From: Roseovarius sp. A-2
GTDB lineage: Bacteria; Pseudomonadota; Alphaproteobacteria; Rhodobacterales; Rhodobacteraceae
Direction: 5' to 3'
Length of the DNA stretch: 64,000 bases
Assembly (NCBI RefSeq): GCF_002072155.1
Contig: NZ_BDIY01000002.1
Span: 248,001 to 312,000, forward strand
In this document: one piece after another, positions 48,723 to 58,734 of the stretch
Numbering within the stretch: position 1 is the first letter of the stretch
Layout of the letters: the number at the start of each line of letters is the position of its first letter
Notes under the pieces: generated by a model
Told to the model about the DNA's origin: nothing
Databases searched by the model: none
What the model saw: the letters and a program-made list of their open reading frames with translations, nothing else
Translations under genes and position numbers: made by a program

Positions 48723-48765
48723 TGAGATAACTGAATTCTGGCAAATGAGATAACTGAATTCTGGC
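48723..48765. repeat. Tandem 20-bp direct repeat, possible IS end
   Basis: TGAGATAACTGAATTCTGGC occurs at 48723-48742 and again at 48746-48765, separated by AAA (period 23). IS21-family elements carry such reiterated transposase-binding repeats just inside their ends, so this may be the leftover end of one. No transposase gene is present. The rest of the gap to gpmI (48766-49017) holds no gene I can support. Confidence 0.6.
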
Positions 48766-49017
48766 CGATTTTGCGCCCGTTTTCAAGGCTGAACTCACCA
48801 ACCCGGCCTGAAGTGACACTTAGGTGCTCCCGGATTTGTCGACGCTTTGCCTGGGATTTTCGGGCCGCAAGGAGCCGCGTGTGGAGTCATAACAGTATCG
48901 GGTGATGTTTTTCTGGGCACCGGCAGGACGCGCCGATTTCCCGCGATGATGCGGCTATCCGCTTCACCCCGGCCCCCCGACGCGTTAGAAGACCGCCAGA
49001 GCAAGACAGGAGAGAGC

Positions 49018-50532
49018 ATGTCCGAACCCGTCGTCCTGTGTATCCTCGATGGCTGGGGGTTGAGCGCGCGCACCGAGGCGAATGCGCCGCACCTGGCGCG
49101 AACGCCGAATTTCGACCGGCTGATGGCGACCTGCCCCAATGCCACGCTGATCACCTACGGCCCCGATGTGGGCCTGCCGCGCGGGCAGATGGGCAATTCC
49201 GAGGTGGGCCATACCAATATCGGTGCGGGGCGCGTGGTGGCGATGGACCTCGGGCAGATCGACCTTGCCATCGAGGATGGCAGTTTTGCGCGCAACGAGG
49301 CTTTGCTGCGGTTCATCGCCAAGTTGCAGGAGAGCGGCGGCGCGGCGCATCTGATGGGGCTGGTGTCGGATGGCGGGGTGCACGGGCATCTGCGCCATAT
49401 CGTGGCCGCTGCCCGGGTGATCCGCGCGGCGGGTGTGCCGGTGATCCTGCATGCGATCACCGACGGGCGCGATGTCGCCCCGCGTTCGGCCCGCAGTCAT
49501 CTGGCGCGGCTGATCGAGGATCTGCCCGATGGCGTATGTATCGCCACCGTGACCGGGCGCTATTTCGCGCTTGACCGCGACAATCGCTGGTCGCGCGTGC
49601 AGGAAGCTTATGAGGCGATGATGCGGGGACAGGGCCTGCGCGCCGCCGATCCGCGCATGGCCGTGACCAATGCCTATGCGCGCTCCGAGAGCGACGAGTT
49701 CATCGCCGCCACGGTGATCGGCGATTACCGGGGGGTGGCCCCCGGTGACGGGCTGTTCTGTCTCAACTTTCGCGCCGACCGGGCGCGCGAGATATTACAG
49801 GCGATGGTGGATCCGGGTTTTGACGCCTTTGATCGGGGTGCGGTGCCCGAATGGGCCGCATGTCTCGGTATGGTGGAATATTCCGAGGCGCATAACGCCT
49901 GGCTCGACACGGTGTTTCCCTCGCGCGACATCGTCAACACGCTGGGGGCCTGGGTCGCCGATCACGGGTTGCGGCAGTTTCACCTCGCCGAGACCGAAAA
50001 ATACCCGCATGTGACCTTTTTCCTCAATGGCGGCAAGGAAGAGCCGGAGGCGGGCGAGACACGCTATATGGCGGCGTCGCCGGATGTGGCGACCTATGAT
50101 TTGCAGCCCGAGATGTCGGCGACCGAGGTCACCGATCATCTGGTCGAGGCTATCCGCGAGGGGTATGACCTGATCGTCGTCAACTATGCCAATCCCGACA
50201 TGGTTGGTCATACCGGCGATCTGAAGGCCGCGATGGCGGCGTGCGAGGCCGTGGATGCGGGGCTTGGCCGCGTGCTCGACGCGCTGGAGGCGGCAGGCGG
50301 CGCGATGATCGTGACCGCCGATCACGGCAATTGCGAGGTGATGGTCGATCCCGAGACCGGCGGGCCGCATACCGCGCATACGCTCAACCCGGTGCCTGTC
50401 ATCCTTGTGGGCGGGCCCGACGGCGCGCAGTTGCGCGAGGGCGGGCGGCTGGCCGATCTGGCACCCACGGTGCTGGCGCTGATGGGCCTGCCGCAGCCCG
50501 GCGAAATGACCGGCGAGAGTCTGCTGGCATGA
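49018..50532 (+). CDS. gpmI: 2,3-bisphosphoglycerate-independent phosphoglycerate mutase
   Basis: Interconverts 3- and 2-phosphoglycerate, using manganese and a phosphoserine intermediate. The 504-residue protein has the first metal site LCILDGWG, the catalytic serine Ser61 in MGNSEVGH, the ITDGRD segment and the C-terminal metal site TADHGNCE. AGGAGAG lies upstream of the ATG at 49018. The stop overlaps the start of the EnvC-like gene (ATGA), and ctpA follows, an order typical of Rhodobacteraceae. Confidence 0.98.
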   Translation: MSEPVVLCILDGWGLSARTEANAPHLARTPNFDRLMATCPNATLITYGPDVGLPRGQMGNSEVGHTNIGAGRVVAMDLGQIDLAIEDGSFARNEALLRFIAKLQESGGAAHLMGLVSDGGVHGHLRHIVAAARVIRAAGVPVILHAITDGRDVAPRSARSHLARLIEDLPDGVCIATVTGRYFALDRDNRWSRVQEAYEAMMRGQGLRAADPRMAVTNAYARSESDEFIAATVIGDYRGVAPGDGLFCLNFRADRAREILQAMVDPGFDAFDRGAVPEWAACLGMVEYSEAHNAWLDTVFPSRDIVNTLGAWVADHGLRQFHLAETEKYPHVTFFLNGGKEEPEAGETRYMAASPDVATYDLQPEMSATEVTDHLVEAIREGYDLIVVNYANPDMVGHTGDLKAAMAACEAVDAGLGRVLDALEAAGGAMIVTADHGNCEVMVDPETGGPHTAHTLNPVPVILVGGPDGAQLREGGRLADLAPTVLALMGLPQPGEMTGESLLA

Positions 50533-51662
50533 GGGCGCTTTGGGCCTGCGTCGTGTTGGTTGCGCTGGCGGCGATGCCGGTCGCAGCAGACGAGCCATCG
50601 GTCGCGGCGCGTGCGGCGGTAGATCAGCTGAATCGGGCGGCCGAGCAACTGGCGCAGGCTGAGGGTGCGCAGAACCGCGTAAAGGCGCTGACGCAGGTGG
50701 TCGGGGCCTATGAGGACGGGCTGGAGGCGATGCGCGAGGGATTGCGCCGCGCCGCGCTGCGCGAACAGGCGCTTGGCGCGGAATTGCAGGCACGCGAGGA
50801 CGAGATCGCGCGGCTTCTGGGTGTGTTGCAGACCTTGGGTGCGGCCCCGGTGCCGGTGCTGATGATGCACCCGTCAGGGCCAGTGGGCACCGCGCGGGCG
50901 GGCATGATCCTGTCCGAGGTGGCCCCTGCGCTGGATACCCGCGCGATGGATCTGCGCGACAAGGTGCAGGAACTGAGCGTGCTGCGGGCCTTGCAACAAA
51001 GCGCGGCGGACAAGTTGCAGGACGGGTTGGAGGGCGTGCAGGCGGCGCGCACCGCGCTGAGCGAGGCCATGGCAGAGCGCACCAGCCTGCCGCGCCGTTT
51101 CACCGAGGACCCGGTCAAGACCGCGCTGCTCATTGCCTCGACCGAGACGCTGGAGGGCTTTGCCAGCGGGCTAAGCGAGATCGCGGTGGACGAAGCCCCC
51201 GGAAGCCTGCCCGAGATCACCCCGCGCAAGGGCAATCTGGCGCTGCCGGTCGAGGGGGTCGTCCTGCGCCGGGCGGGCGAGGCCGACGCGGCAGGAATCA
51301 CCCGGCCCGGCATCGTTTTGGCCACGCGGCCCCGCGCGCTGGTCACCACGCCCGCACCTGCGACGGTGCGCTATCGCGGCCCCTTGCTCGACTACGGAAA
51401 TGTGATCATTCTGGAGCCGCAGGCCGGGATTCTTCTGGTGTTCGCCGGTCTCGATGTTGTTTATGGTCAGACCGGTCAGGTCCTGCCCGGGGGCAGTCCG
51501 GTGGGCCTCATGGGCGGGGCGGGCGCGGACGGCGATCTGCTTCTGGCCGCTGATCCGCCGAAGGCGGGTGCCCAAAGGAGCCAGACGCTCTATATCGAAG
51601 TGCGTCAAGACAATTCACCGGTGGACCCGCTTACGTGGTTCAGAACCGACAAGGAAGACTGA
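50529..51662 (+). CDS. EnvC-like murein hydrolase activator (degenerate LytM domain)
   Basis: Exported protein of 377 residues: signal peptide (1-20, ending PVAA), a long coiled coil (about 25-210) and a C-terminal LytM/M23 domain (about 240-370). The zinc ligands of active M23 peptidases are not seen: where HxH is expected the sequence reads LYIEVR. This is the pattern of EnvC, which activates amidases during septum splitting instead of cutting peptidoglycan itself. Coupled to gpmI upstream and 3 bp before ctpA. Confidence 0.85.
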   Translation: MRALWACVVLVALAAMPVAADEPSVAARAAVDQLNRAAEQLAQAEGAQNRVKALTQVVGAYEDGLEAMREGLRRAALREQALGAELQAREDEIARLLGVLQTLGAAPVPVLMMHPSGPVGTARAGMILSEVAPALDTRAMDLRDKVQELSVLRALQQSAADKLQDGLEGVQAARTALSEAMAERTSLPRRFTEDPVKTALLIASTETLEGFASGLSEIAVDEAPGSLPEITPRKGNLALPVEGVVLRRAGEADAAGITRPGIVLATRPRALVTTPAPATVRYRGPLLDYGNVIILEPQAGILLVFAGLDVVYGQTGQVLPGGSPVGLMGGAGADGDLLLAADPPKAGAQRSQTLYIEVRQDNSPVDPLTWFRTDKED

Positions 51663-51665
51663 GAC

Positions 51666-53006
51666 ATGAGAAAATTCCTGATGGCCGCATCCGTCGGCAT
51701 CCTGACAGGCGCGATTGCGACGACGCAGGTGGCGGCCCCCCTGCTGGCGCAGGAGAGCGCGAAGTCGAGCAATGTCTATGAGCAGCTCGATCTTTTCGGC
51801 GACATCTTCGAGCGTATCCGCGCGCAATATGTCGAGGAGGTCGAGACCAAGGACCTGATCGAGGCCGCGATCAACGGTATGCTGACATCGCTCGATCCGC
51901 ATTCCAGCTATCTCTCGCCCGAGGATGCCGAGAACATGCAGGTGCAGACGCGCGGCGAGTTCGGCGGACTGGGCATCGAGGTCACGCAGGAGGACGGCTT
52001 TGTCAAGGTGGTCTCGCCGATGGATGGCACCCCCGCCGATCAGGCCGGCATCGAGTCGGGCGATTTCATCACCCATGTCGATGGCGAGAGCCTGCTTGGC
52101 CTGACCCTCAACGACGCGGTCGAACTGATGCGCGGCCCAATCGGCAGCGAGATCGTGATCACCGTAGTGCGCGAGGGCGAGGCGGAGCCGTTCGACGTGT
52201 CGATCATCCGCGACACAATCGAGCTTACGGCAGTCCGCTCGCGTGTGGAACGCGATGCGGTGGTACTGCGGGTGACCACCTTCAACGACAACACCTATCC
52301 CAATCTCGAAAGCGGTCTGAAAGAGCAGATCGAGGCGCTTGGCGGGATGGAGAACGTGAGCGGCATCGTGCTTGATCTGCGCAACAATCCCGGCGGTCTG
52401 CTGACGCAGGCGATCAAGGTGTCGGATGCGTTCCTCGACAAGGGCGAGATCGTGAGCACGCGGGGCCGCGATCCGCAGGATGGCGAGCGCTTCAACGCGA
52501 CCGAGGGCGATCTGGCGGGCGGCAAGCCCATCGTGGTGCTGATCAACGGCGGCTCTGCAAGCGCGTCTGAGATCGTCGCAGGTGCCCTGCAGGATCATCA
52601 CCGCGCCATCGTTGTGGGCACCAAGAGCTTCGGCAAGGGCTCGGTGCAGACGGTGATGCCGCTTCGGGGCAACGGCGCGATGCGTCTGACCACGTCGCGG
52701 TATTATACACCGTCGGGCCGGTCCATTCAGGCGCTCGGGGTCAGCCCCGATATCCTTGTGCAGCAGCCGCCGCGCCGCGAGGAGACGGAGGAAGAGCAGG
52801 AGATCCGTCCCGGTCGTTCCGAGGCCGATCTGCGGGGCCGTCTGAATAATGACAGCCTGAGCGAGGACGAGATCAAGCAGATCGAAGAGGACCGCGCCCG
52901 CGCCGAAGAGGCCGCCAAGCTGCGCGAAGAGGATTACCAGCTGGCCTATGCCGTGGATATCCTGCGCGGATTGTCGGTCATTGGCGGCAGCCAGCAGGCG
53001 GAATGA
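51666..53006 (+). CDS. ctpA: C-terminal processing peptidase (S41 family)
   Basis: Periplasmic serine protease of 446 residues. It has a signal peptide (1-28, ending APLLA), a PDZ domain (about 90-170) and the S41 catalytic domain with the nucleophile in NGGSASASEIVAGAL and the general-base lysine in GTKSFGKGSVQT. The C-terminal 60 residues are acidic and helical. In other bacteria Ctp proteases with a helper tune peptidoglycan hydrolases, which suits its position after the EnvC-like gene. A bidirectional terminator follows. Confidence 0.95.
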   Translation: MRKFLMAASVGILTGAIATTQVAAPLLAQESAKSSNVYEQLDLFGDIFERIRAQYVEEVETKDLIEAAINGMLTSLDPHSSYLSPEDAENMQVQTRGEFGGLGIEVTQEDGFVKVVSPMDGTPADQAGIESGDFITHVDGESLLGLTLNDAVELMRGPIGSEIVITVVREGEAEPFDVSIIRDTIELTAVRSRVERDAVVLRVTTFNDNTYPNLESGLKEQIEALGGMENVSGIVLDLRNNPGGLLTQAIKVSDAFLDKGEIVSTRGRDPQDGERFNATEGDLAGGKPIVVLINGGSASASEIVAGALQDHHRAIVVGTKSFGKGSVQTVMPLRGNGAMRLTTSRYYTPSGRSIQALGVSPDILVQQPPRREETEEEQEIRPGRSEADLRGRLNNDSLSEDEIKQIEEDRARAEEAAKLREEDYQLAYAVDILRGLSVIGGSQQAE

Positions 53007-53027
53007 CCTGCCCGCGCGTGTGAAAAG

Positions 53028-53063
53028 AAAAAACCCGTCCAGCTTGCAGCGGACGGGTTTTTT
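53028..53063. terminator. Bidirectional terminator between ctpA and pdhC
   Basis: AAAAAACCCGTCC (53028-53040) pairs perfectly with GGACGGGTTTTTT (53051-53063). The arms give T runs in both directions, fitting the convergent ctpA and pdhC genes. Confidence 0.92.
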
Positions 53064-53096
53064 CGTTCCGAAATGCGGCAGCGGCCGACCGTATGA

Positions 53097-54443
53097 TCAG
53101 GCCAGCATCACCATCGGGTTCTCGAGGTTCTCTACGATCTGCTTAAGCAGGTCTGCGCCCATGGCCCCGTCGATCACCCGGTGATCGACTGACAGGGTCA
53201 CGGACATCACCGTGGCCACGGTCAATTCGCCGTCCGCCCCCACCACCGGCTTTTTCTGCCCCGCGCCGACGGCGAGGATCGCGCCATGCGGCGGGTTGAT
53301 CACGGCGTCGAAATTCTCGATCCCGAACATGCCGAGGTTGGAGATCGCGAAGGTCCCGCCCTGGTATTCCTGCGGCGCCAGCTTGCGGTCGCGGGCGCGC
53401 TTGGCCAGGTCCTTCATCTCTGCCGACAGCGCCGACAGCGATTTCATCTCGGCATCCTTGAGGACCGGCGTGAACAGCCCGCCCTCGATGGCGACGGCGA
53501 CGGCCACGTCCGAGGGTTTCAGTTTGAGCACCTTGTCGCCGGCCCAGACGGCATTGGCATCGGGCACCGCCTGCAACGCGAGCGCACAGGCCTTGATGAT
53601 AAAGTCGTTGACCGACAGTTTCACGCCGCGCGACTCAAGCTGCTTGTTGAGGTCCCCACGGAATTTCAACAGCGCGTCCAGCTTGATTTCGCGGCGCAGG
53701 TAGAAATGCGGTACGGTCTGCTTGGCCTCGGTCAGGCGCGCGGCGATGGTCTTGCGCATCCCGTCAAGCTTGACCTCCTCGAACTCGCGGCCTTCGTACA
53801 TCGCCATGACGGCATCCGACGAGGGGCCCGAGGCCGGGGCAGGGGCCTTGTCCGCCGGTTTGGCGGCCTCCTTGGCGGGCGCCGCTGCGGGCTTGGCACC
53901 CTCCACATCGGCACGCACGATGCGGCCATGCGGGCCGGAGCCCTTGATCTGGCCGAGATCCAGCCCCTTTTCCGCAGCAATCCGGCGGGCGAGGGGCGAC
54001 GCGAAGATACGCTCGCCGCTGTCGTTCTTGGGGGCTGCCGGGGCAGCGGTGTCGGACTTGGCAACCGGCTCGGTGGTCTTGCCTTTGCCGGAGCCCTCGC
54101 CGCCCTGTGTTTCGCTGGTCTTTTCGTCCTTGGCGGGCTCTGCCGCATCGGCTGATTTCGGGGCGCTCCCCGAGTCGCTGTCGATATCGTCGGCGCTTTC
54201 GCCTTCCTCCAGCAGAACGGCGATAGGGGTGTTGACCTTGACCCCTTCGGTGCCGTCCTCGATCAGGATCTTGCCGATGGTGCCTTCGTCCACGGCCTCG
54301 AATTCCATCGTGGCCTTGTCGGTCTCGATCTCGGCCAGAAGGTCGCCCGCGTTGACGGTGTCGCCCTCCTTGACCAGCCATTTGGCGAGCGTGCCCTCTT
54401 CCATCGTGGGCGAGAGGGCGGGCATGAGAATTTCGGTTGGCAT
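53097..54443 (-). CDS. pdhC: Pyruvate dehydrogenase E2, dihydrolipoamide acetyltransferase
   Basis: Core of the pyruvate dehydrogenase complex; moves the acetyl group from lipoamide to CoA. The 448-residue protein has one lipoyl domain (1-80; Lys43 in [10 protein letters not shown]), an Ala/Pro/Lys-rich linker, a peripheral-subunit-binding domain (about 145-185, [17 protein letters not shown]) and the catalytic domain ending with [16 protein letters not shown]. It is the last gene of pdhA-pdhB-pdhC, 13 bp after pdhB. The E3 gene is not in the window. Confidence 0.97.
   Translation of the reverse strand: MPTEILMPALSPTMEEGTLAKWLVKEGDTVNAGDLLAEIETDKATMEFEAVDEGTIGKILIEDGTEGVKVNTPIAVLLEEGESADDIDSDSGSAPKSADAAEPAKDEKTSETQGGEGSGKGKTTEPVAKSDTAAPAAPKNDSGERIFASPLARRIAAEKGLDLGQIKGSGPHGRIVRADVEGAKPAAAPAKEAAKPADKAPAPASGPSSDAVMAMYEGREFEEVKLDGMRKTIAARLTEAKQTVPHFYLRREIKLDALLKFRGDLNKQLESRGVKLSVNDFIIKACALALQAVPDANAVWAGDKVLKLKPSDVAVAVAIEGGLFTPVLKDAEMKSLSALSAEMKDLAKRARDRKLAPQEYQGGTFAISNLGMFGIENFDAVINPPHGAILAVGAGQKKPVVGADGELTVATVMSVTLSVDHRVIDGAMGADLLKQIVENLENPMVMLA
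54180..54443 (-). repeat. Lipoyl-domain repeat, copy in pdhC
   Basis: The first 88 codons of pdhC are nearly identical to those of pdhB (55570-55833), at nucleotide as well as protein level; only three residues differ (positions 2, 35 and 36). The copies are direct repeats 1390 bp apart. Confidence 0.95.
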
Positions 54444-54456
54444 CGCGTCGCTCTCC

Positions 54457-55833
54457 TTACCGGTAGGTCACTTGGCGCACGGCGTCGATCACCTCGGCGG
54501 TCGAGGTCAGCGCCAGCTTTTCGAGATTGGCCGCGTAGGGCATCGGCACGTCCTTGCCGGTGCAGTTGATCACCGGCGCGTCGAGATAGTCGAACGCCTT
54601 TTGCATCAGCACCGACGAGATGTAGCTGCCGATCGAGGGGGTGGGCCAGCCTTCCTCGACGGTGACGCAGCGGTTGGTTTTCATCACCGACTGGATCACC
54701 GTGTCGGTGTCCATCGGGCGCAGGGTGCGCAGGTCGATCACCTCGGCGTCGATGCCGTCCTCGGCGAGTTTCTCAGCGGCCTCCAGCGCGTAGGTCATGC
54801 CGATGCCAAAACTGACGATGGTCACGTCCGCGCCGTCGCGCCAGATCTTGGCCTTGCCGAAGGGGATGGTGAAATCATCCATCTTGGGCACCTCGAAGGA
54901 CTTGCCGTAGAGGATCTCGTTTTCGAGGAAGACCACCGGGTTCGGGTCGCGGATTGCGCTTTTCAGCAGGCCCTTGGCGCAGGCGGCGGAATAGGGCTGC
55001 ACGACGCGCAGGCCGGGGACCTGGGCATACCAGGCGGCATAGTCCTGACTGTGCTGGGCGCCGACGCGGGCGGCGGCGCCGTTGGGGCCACGGAAAACGA
55101 TGGGACTGCCCATCTGTCCACCCGACATGTAAAGCGTCTTGGCGGCGGAGTTGATGATCTGGTCAATAGCCTGCATGGCGAAATTCCAGGTCATGAATTC
55201 GACGACGGGGCGCAATCCGCCCCAGGATGCACCGACGCCGATCCCGGCAAATCCGTGCTCGGTGATCGGCGTGTCGATCACACGTTTCGCGCCGAACTCA
55301 TCCAGAAGGCCCTGGGTGATCTTGTAGGCCCCCTCATATTCGGCGACCTCCTCGCCCATGACGAAGACCGTGTCGTCCCGGCGCATTTCCTCGGCCATGG
55401 CAGTATTGAGCGCCTCGCGCACCGTCATGGTCTGCATCTCGGTGCCTTCGGGCCAGTCCGGGCTGGTGTCGGATTTGGGGGCAGCGGGGGCCTTGGCCTC
55501 GGCGGGGGTGGATTTCTGCTCGTCGGTGTCGCTTTGCTTGGCTTTCGCGGCCGGGGCGTTTGATGCGGTGTCGATATCGTCGGCGCTTTCGCCTTCCTCC
55601 AGCAGAACGGCGATAGGGGTGTTGACCTTGACCCCTTCGGTGCCGTCCTCGATCAGGATCTTGCCGATGGTGCCTTCGTCCACGGCCTCGAATTCCATCG
55701 TGGCCTTGTCGGTTTCGATCTCGGCCATGATGTCACCGGCATTGACGGTGTCGCCTTCCTTGACCAGCCATTTGGCGAGGGTGCCTTCCTCCATCGTGGG
55801 GGAGAGGGCGGGCATGAGAATTTCGGTTGCCAT
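54457..55833 (-). CDS. pdhB: Pyruvate dehydrogenase E1 beta subunit with N-terminal lipoyl domain
   Basis: Beta subunit of the thiamine-dependent E1 component. The 458-residue protein is longer than the plain 330-residue subunit because a complete lipoyl domain (1-80; Lys43 in [10 protein letters not shown]) and an acidic linker precede the E1 beta fold, which starts near residue 135 ([15 protein letters not shown]). This extra domain is known in several alphaproteobacteria. E1 beta motifs such as [13 protein letters not shown] and the C-terminal transketolase domain are intact. Between pdhA (15 bp upstream) and pdhC. Confidence 0.96.
   Translation of the reverse strand: MATEILMPALSPTMEEGTLAKWLVKEGDTVNAGDIMAEIETDKATMEFEAVDEGTIGKILIEDGTEGVKVNTPIAVLLEEGESADDIDTASNAPAAKAKQSDTDEQKSTPAEAKAPAAPKSDTSPDWPEGTEMQTMTVREALNTAMAEEMRRDDTVFVMGEEVAEYEGAYKITQGLLDEFGAKRVIDTPITEHGFAGIGVGASWGGLRPVVEFMTWNFAMQAIDQIINSAAKTLYMSGGQMGSPIVFRGPNGAAARVGAQHSQDYAAWYAQVPGLRVVQPYSAACAKGLLKSAIRDPNPVVFLENEILYGKSFEVPKMDDFTIPFGKAKIWRDGADVTIVSFGIGMTYALEAAEKLAEDGIDAEVIDLRTLRPMDTDTVIQSVMKTNRCVTVEEGWPTPSIGSYISSVLMQKAFDYLDAPVINCTGKDVPMPYAANLEKLALTSTAEVIDAVRQVTYR
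55570..55833 (-). repeat. Lipoyl-domain repeat, copy in pdhB
   Basis: Partner of the repeat at 54180-54443; the run from 55571 onward (TCGATATCGTCGGCGCTTTC and beyond) is base-for-base the same as from 54181 over most of its length. Confidence 0.95.
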
Positions 55834-55848
55834 TGTCGTCTCTCCTCC

Positions 55849-56859
55849 TCAGGCGTTCTGCGGTGCCACGTCGGCGATGATGTCGGTCCAGAGTTCGTCC
55901 GTTGCGGGCTCCGGGCTTTCCTTGGCGAAATCGGCACTGGCGTTGACGACTTCCTTGATTTCCTTGTCGATGGCCTTGAGATCCTCTTCGGAGGCATGGC
56001 CACCGGAAATCAGCAGGTCGCGCACATGTTCGATGGCGTCTTTCTCCTCGCGCATTTTCTGCACCTCCTCGCGGGTGCGGTACTTGGCCGGGTCAGACAT
56101 CGAGTGGCCGCGATAGCGGTAGGTCTTGATCTCCAGGATATACGGCCCCTTGCCCGAACGGCAGTGCGCGACGGCCTTGTCGCCGGCCTCTTTCACCGCG
56201 AGCACGTCCATGCCGTCGACCATCTCGCCGGGGATGCCGAAAGCTTCGCCCCGATGGTAGATGTCGGGCGAGGAGGTGGAGCGTTGCTGCGAGGTGCCCA
56301 TGGCGTATTGATTATTCTCGATCACGAAGACCACCGGTAACTGCCAGAGGGCGGACATGTTGAAGGTCTCGTAGACCTGACCCTGATTGGCCGCGCCATC
56401 GCCGAAATAGGCGAAGGTGACGCGGTCGTTCTCGAGGTATTTGTCGGCAAAGGCGAGACCTGCGCCGAGCGGCACGTTGGCCCCCACGATGCCATGACCG
56501 CCGTAGAACTGCTTTTCGGTCGAGAACATGTGCATCGAGCCGCCTTTGCCGCGACTGTAGCCATCCTCGCGACCGGTGAGTTCGGCCATCACGCCCTTGG
56601 GGTCCATCCCGCAGGCGAGCATGTGGCCGTGATCGCGGTAGGTGGTGATGCGCTTGTCGCCCTCGTCGGCGGCGGCCTCGAGGCCGACGACGACGGCCTC
56701 CTGCCCGATATAGAGATGGCAGAAGCCGCCGATCAGCCCCATGCCATAAAGCTGGCCGGCCTTCTCCTCGAATCGCCGGATAAGCAGCATGTCGCGGTAA
56801 TATTGCTTGAGTTCATCTGCGGAAACGTTTGGTTTCTTTGCGCTTTTCCGGGTGGCCAT
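55849..56859 (-). CDS. pdhA: Pyruvate dehydrogenase E1 alpha subunit
   Basis: Alpha subunit that, with PdhB, decarboxylates pyruvate using thiamine pyrophosphate. The 336-residue protein shows the TPP motif beginning GDGAANQGQVYETF and ending ENNQYAMGT, and the phosphorylation-loop-like YRYRGHSMSDPAKYR. AAGGAG precedes the ATG. Further upstream on the minus strand TTGGTG and TAAACT lie about 18 bp apart in an AT-rich patch near 56885-56920, a plausible promoter for the three-gene operon. Confidence 0.97.
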   Translation of the reverse strand: MATRKSAKKPNVSADELKQYYRDMLLIRRFEEKAGQLYGMGLIGGFCHLYIGQEAVVVGLEAAADEGDKRITTYRDHGHMLACGMDPKGVMAELTGREDGYSRGKGGSMHMFSTEKQFYGGHGIVGANVPLGAGLAFADKYLENDRVTFAYFGDGAANQGQVYETFNMSALWQLPVVFVIENNQYAMGTSQQRSTSSPDIYHRGEAFGIPGEMVDGMDVLAVKEAGDKAVAHCRSGKGPYILEIKTYRYRGHSMSDPAKYRTREEVQKMREEKDAIEHVRDLLISGGHASEEDLKAIDKEIKEVVNASADFAKESPEPATDELWTDIIADVAPQNA

Positions 56860-56961
56860 GGGTGGGCAACTCCTTGTTGGCGAATATAGTTTAGCATTAA
56901 ACCATTTCTTACACCAATCGCGCCCACGTTGCGAGGGTGAATTTGGCCCGGGCGGCGCGCC

Positions 56962-57693
56962 CTAGACGTGCTGCGCGCCGTTGATCTCGATCTCGGTGCC
57001 GGAAATGTAGGAGGAGCCTTCGGTGCAGAGGAAATAGACCGTATCGGCCACTTCCCTTGGCTCGCCCAATCGGCGCATCGGCAGGCGATCGGCCAGATCC
57101 TCGGTGCCCGGCGACAGGATCGCGGTGCGGATCTCACCCGGCGCGATGGCGTTGACGCGCACCCCCAAAGGTCCGAAATCATGCGCCATTTCACGGGTTA
57201 GCGCGGCCAGCGCCGCCTTGGAGGTGGCATAGGCGGCCCCTGCGAAGGGATGCACCCGTGCGCCCGCGATAGAGGTCACGTTGACCACGGCCCCTTTGGC
57301 CGCCGCCAACTCGTTTTTCAGGCTGCGCGCCAGCACCACGGGGGCAAAGAAATTGACGTGAAACACCTGCCCCCATGTGCGCAGATCGGTGCTGATCGTA
57401 TCAAGCCGCTCACCCTCCGGCCCTTTGGGTGAAATGCCCGCATTGTTGACCAGCGCGTCGAGCCGCCCACCCAATTTCGCGCGGATCGCCTCGACCTTCT
57501 CGATCACGTCCTTGGGATCGGCAAGGTCGATCTGGATATGGTTGTCTTCGCCACCGCCCCAGGGGCATTCGGCGGGAAAGGGATGCCGCGAGCATGTGAT
57601 CACCCGCCAGCCTGCGGCGTTGAACCGTTGCACCGTGGCGTGACCGATCCCCCGGCTCGCCCCGGTCAGAAGCAATGTCCGCTGTTCAGTCAT
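56962..57693 (-). CDS. Short-chain dehydrogenase/reductase
   Basis: NAD(P)-dependent oxidoreductase of 243 residues in the classical SDR group. It has the cofactor motif TGASRGIG (10-17), NNAG (near 93), the catalytic serine in VTSIAG and YATSK with Tyr and Lys. An acidic residue is absent after the second strand (ITCSRH), which leans toward NADPH. The substrate is unknown. It is divergent from argB and 102 bp upstream of pdhA on the same strand, so it could share transcription with pdh. Confidence 0.9.
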   Translation of the reverse strand: MTEQRTLLLTGASRGIGHATVQRFNAAGWRVITCSRHPFPAECPWGGGEDNHIQIDLADPKDVIEKVEAIRAKLGGRLDALVNNAGISPKGPEGERLDTISTDLRTWGQVFHVNFFAPVVLARSLKNELAAAKGAVVNVTSIAGARVHPFAGAAYATSKAALAALTREMAHDFGPLGVRVNAIAPGEIRTAILSPGTEDLADRLPMRRLGEPREVADTVYFLCTEGSSYISGTEIEINGAQHV

Positions 57694-57813
57694 GCCCGTG
57701 TCCTTTCCTGATGCCTTGCGCTGACCCTAGCGCAGCGGGGCGCAGGTGCAACGGCCCTTGGCAGGGCATTGCACAACGGCTAACAAGGCGCGCATGCCAT
57801 GCCGGAGACAAGG

Positions 57814-58677
57814 ATGAAGGCCAGAGACATGAACCGCGACTGGATCGCCACCGCCCGCACCCTCTCCGAGGCGCTGCCCTATCTTCAACGCTATACCGGC
57901 GCGATCGTCGTGATCAAGCTGGGTGGCCACGCCATGGGCAGCGACGAGGCGATGGAAACCTTCGCCCGCGACGTGGTGCTGATGAGCCAGGTCGGCGTCA
58001 ACCCGGTGATCGTCCATGGCGGCGGACCGATGATCAACGAGATGCTGGAGAAACTGGCGATCAAATCCGACTTCGTGAACGGCAAGCGGGTCACCGATGC
58101 CGCCACGATGGAGGTGGTCGAGATGGTGCTGTCGGGCCGCGTCAACAAGCGGATCGTGCAGGCGATCAACGGTCAGGGCGGGCGCGCTGTGGGCCTGTCA
58201 GGCAAGGATGCCGGGATGATCACCTGCACGCCGTCGAGCCCCGATCTGGGCCTTGTCGGAGAGCCGTCCGAGATCGACGCCGAGATCCTGCACACCATGT
58301 TCGAGGCCAATATCATTCCGGTGATCGCGCCGCTTGGGGCGGGGCGCAATGGCGAGACGTTCAACATCAACGGCGACACGGCGGCGGGTGCCGTGGCCGC
58401 AGCCCTCAAGGCTGACCGGCTCTTGCTGCTCACGGATATCGACGGGGTTCGCGATGCGTCGGGTCAGGTGGTCACCGAACTCAATGCCGATCAGATCCGC
58501 CAGATGACGCGCGACGGCGTGATCGCGGGCGGCATGATCCCCAAGACCGAGACCGCGCTTGCCGCGATCGAGGGCGGGGTCCGGGCGGTCGTCATCCTCG
58601 ACGGGCGCGCCCCCAATGCGACGCTGCTGGAGCTTTATACGGAGCACGGGGCGGGGTCGCTGATCCGGGCCACCTGA
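57814..58677 (+). CDS. argB: Acetylglutamate kinase
   Basis: Phosphorylates N-acetylglutamate, second step of arginine synthesis. The 287-residue protein has the kinase signatures [11 protein letters not shown] and [14 protein letters not shown], and [13 protein letters not shown], with [11 protein letters not shown] near the C terminus. The N-terminal helix ([19 protein letters not shown]) is the type found in arginine-inhibited hexameric enzymes, so feedback inhibition is likely. The start at 57814 follows GGAGACAAGG; the ATG at 57829 is also possible. Confidence 0.96.
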   Translation: MKARDMNRDWIATARTLSEALPYLQRYTGAIVVIKLGGHAMGSDEAMETFARDVVLMSQVGVNPVIVHGGGPMINEMLEKLAIKSDFVNGKRVTDAATMEVVEMVLSGRVNKRIVQAINGQGGRAVGLSGKDAGMITCTPSSPDLGLVGEPSEIDAEILHTMFEANIIPVIAPLGAGRNGETFNINGDTAAGAVAAALKADRLLLLTDIDGVRDASGQVVTELNADQIRQMTRDGVIAGGMIPKTETALAAIEGGVRAVVILDGRAPNATLLELYTEHGAGSLIRAT

Positions 58678-58734
58678 GCGCCTTGTGAAAGTCGCACCGC
58701 GCGTTAGGTTCAGGATCATTGCTAGGATGCCGAG

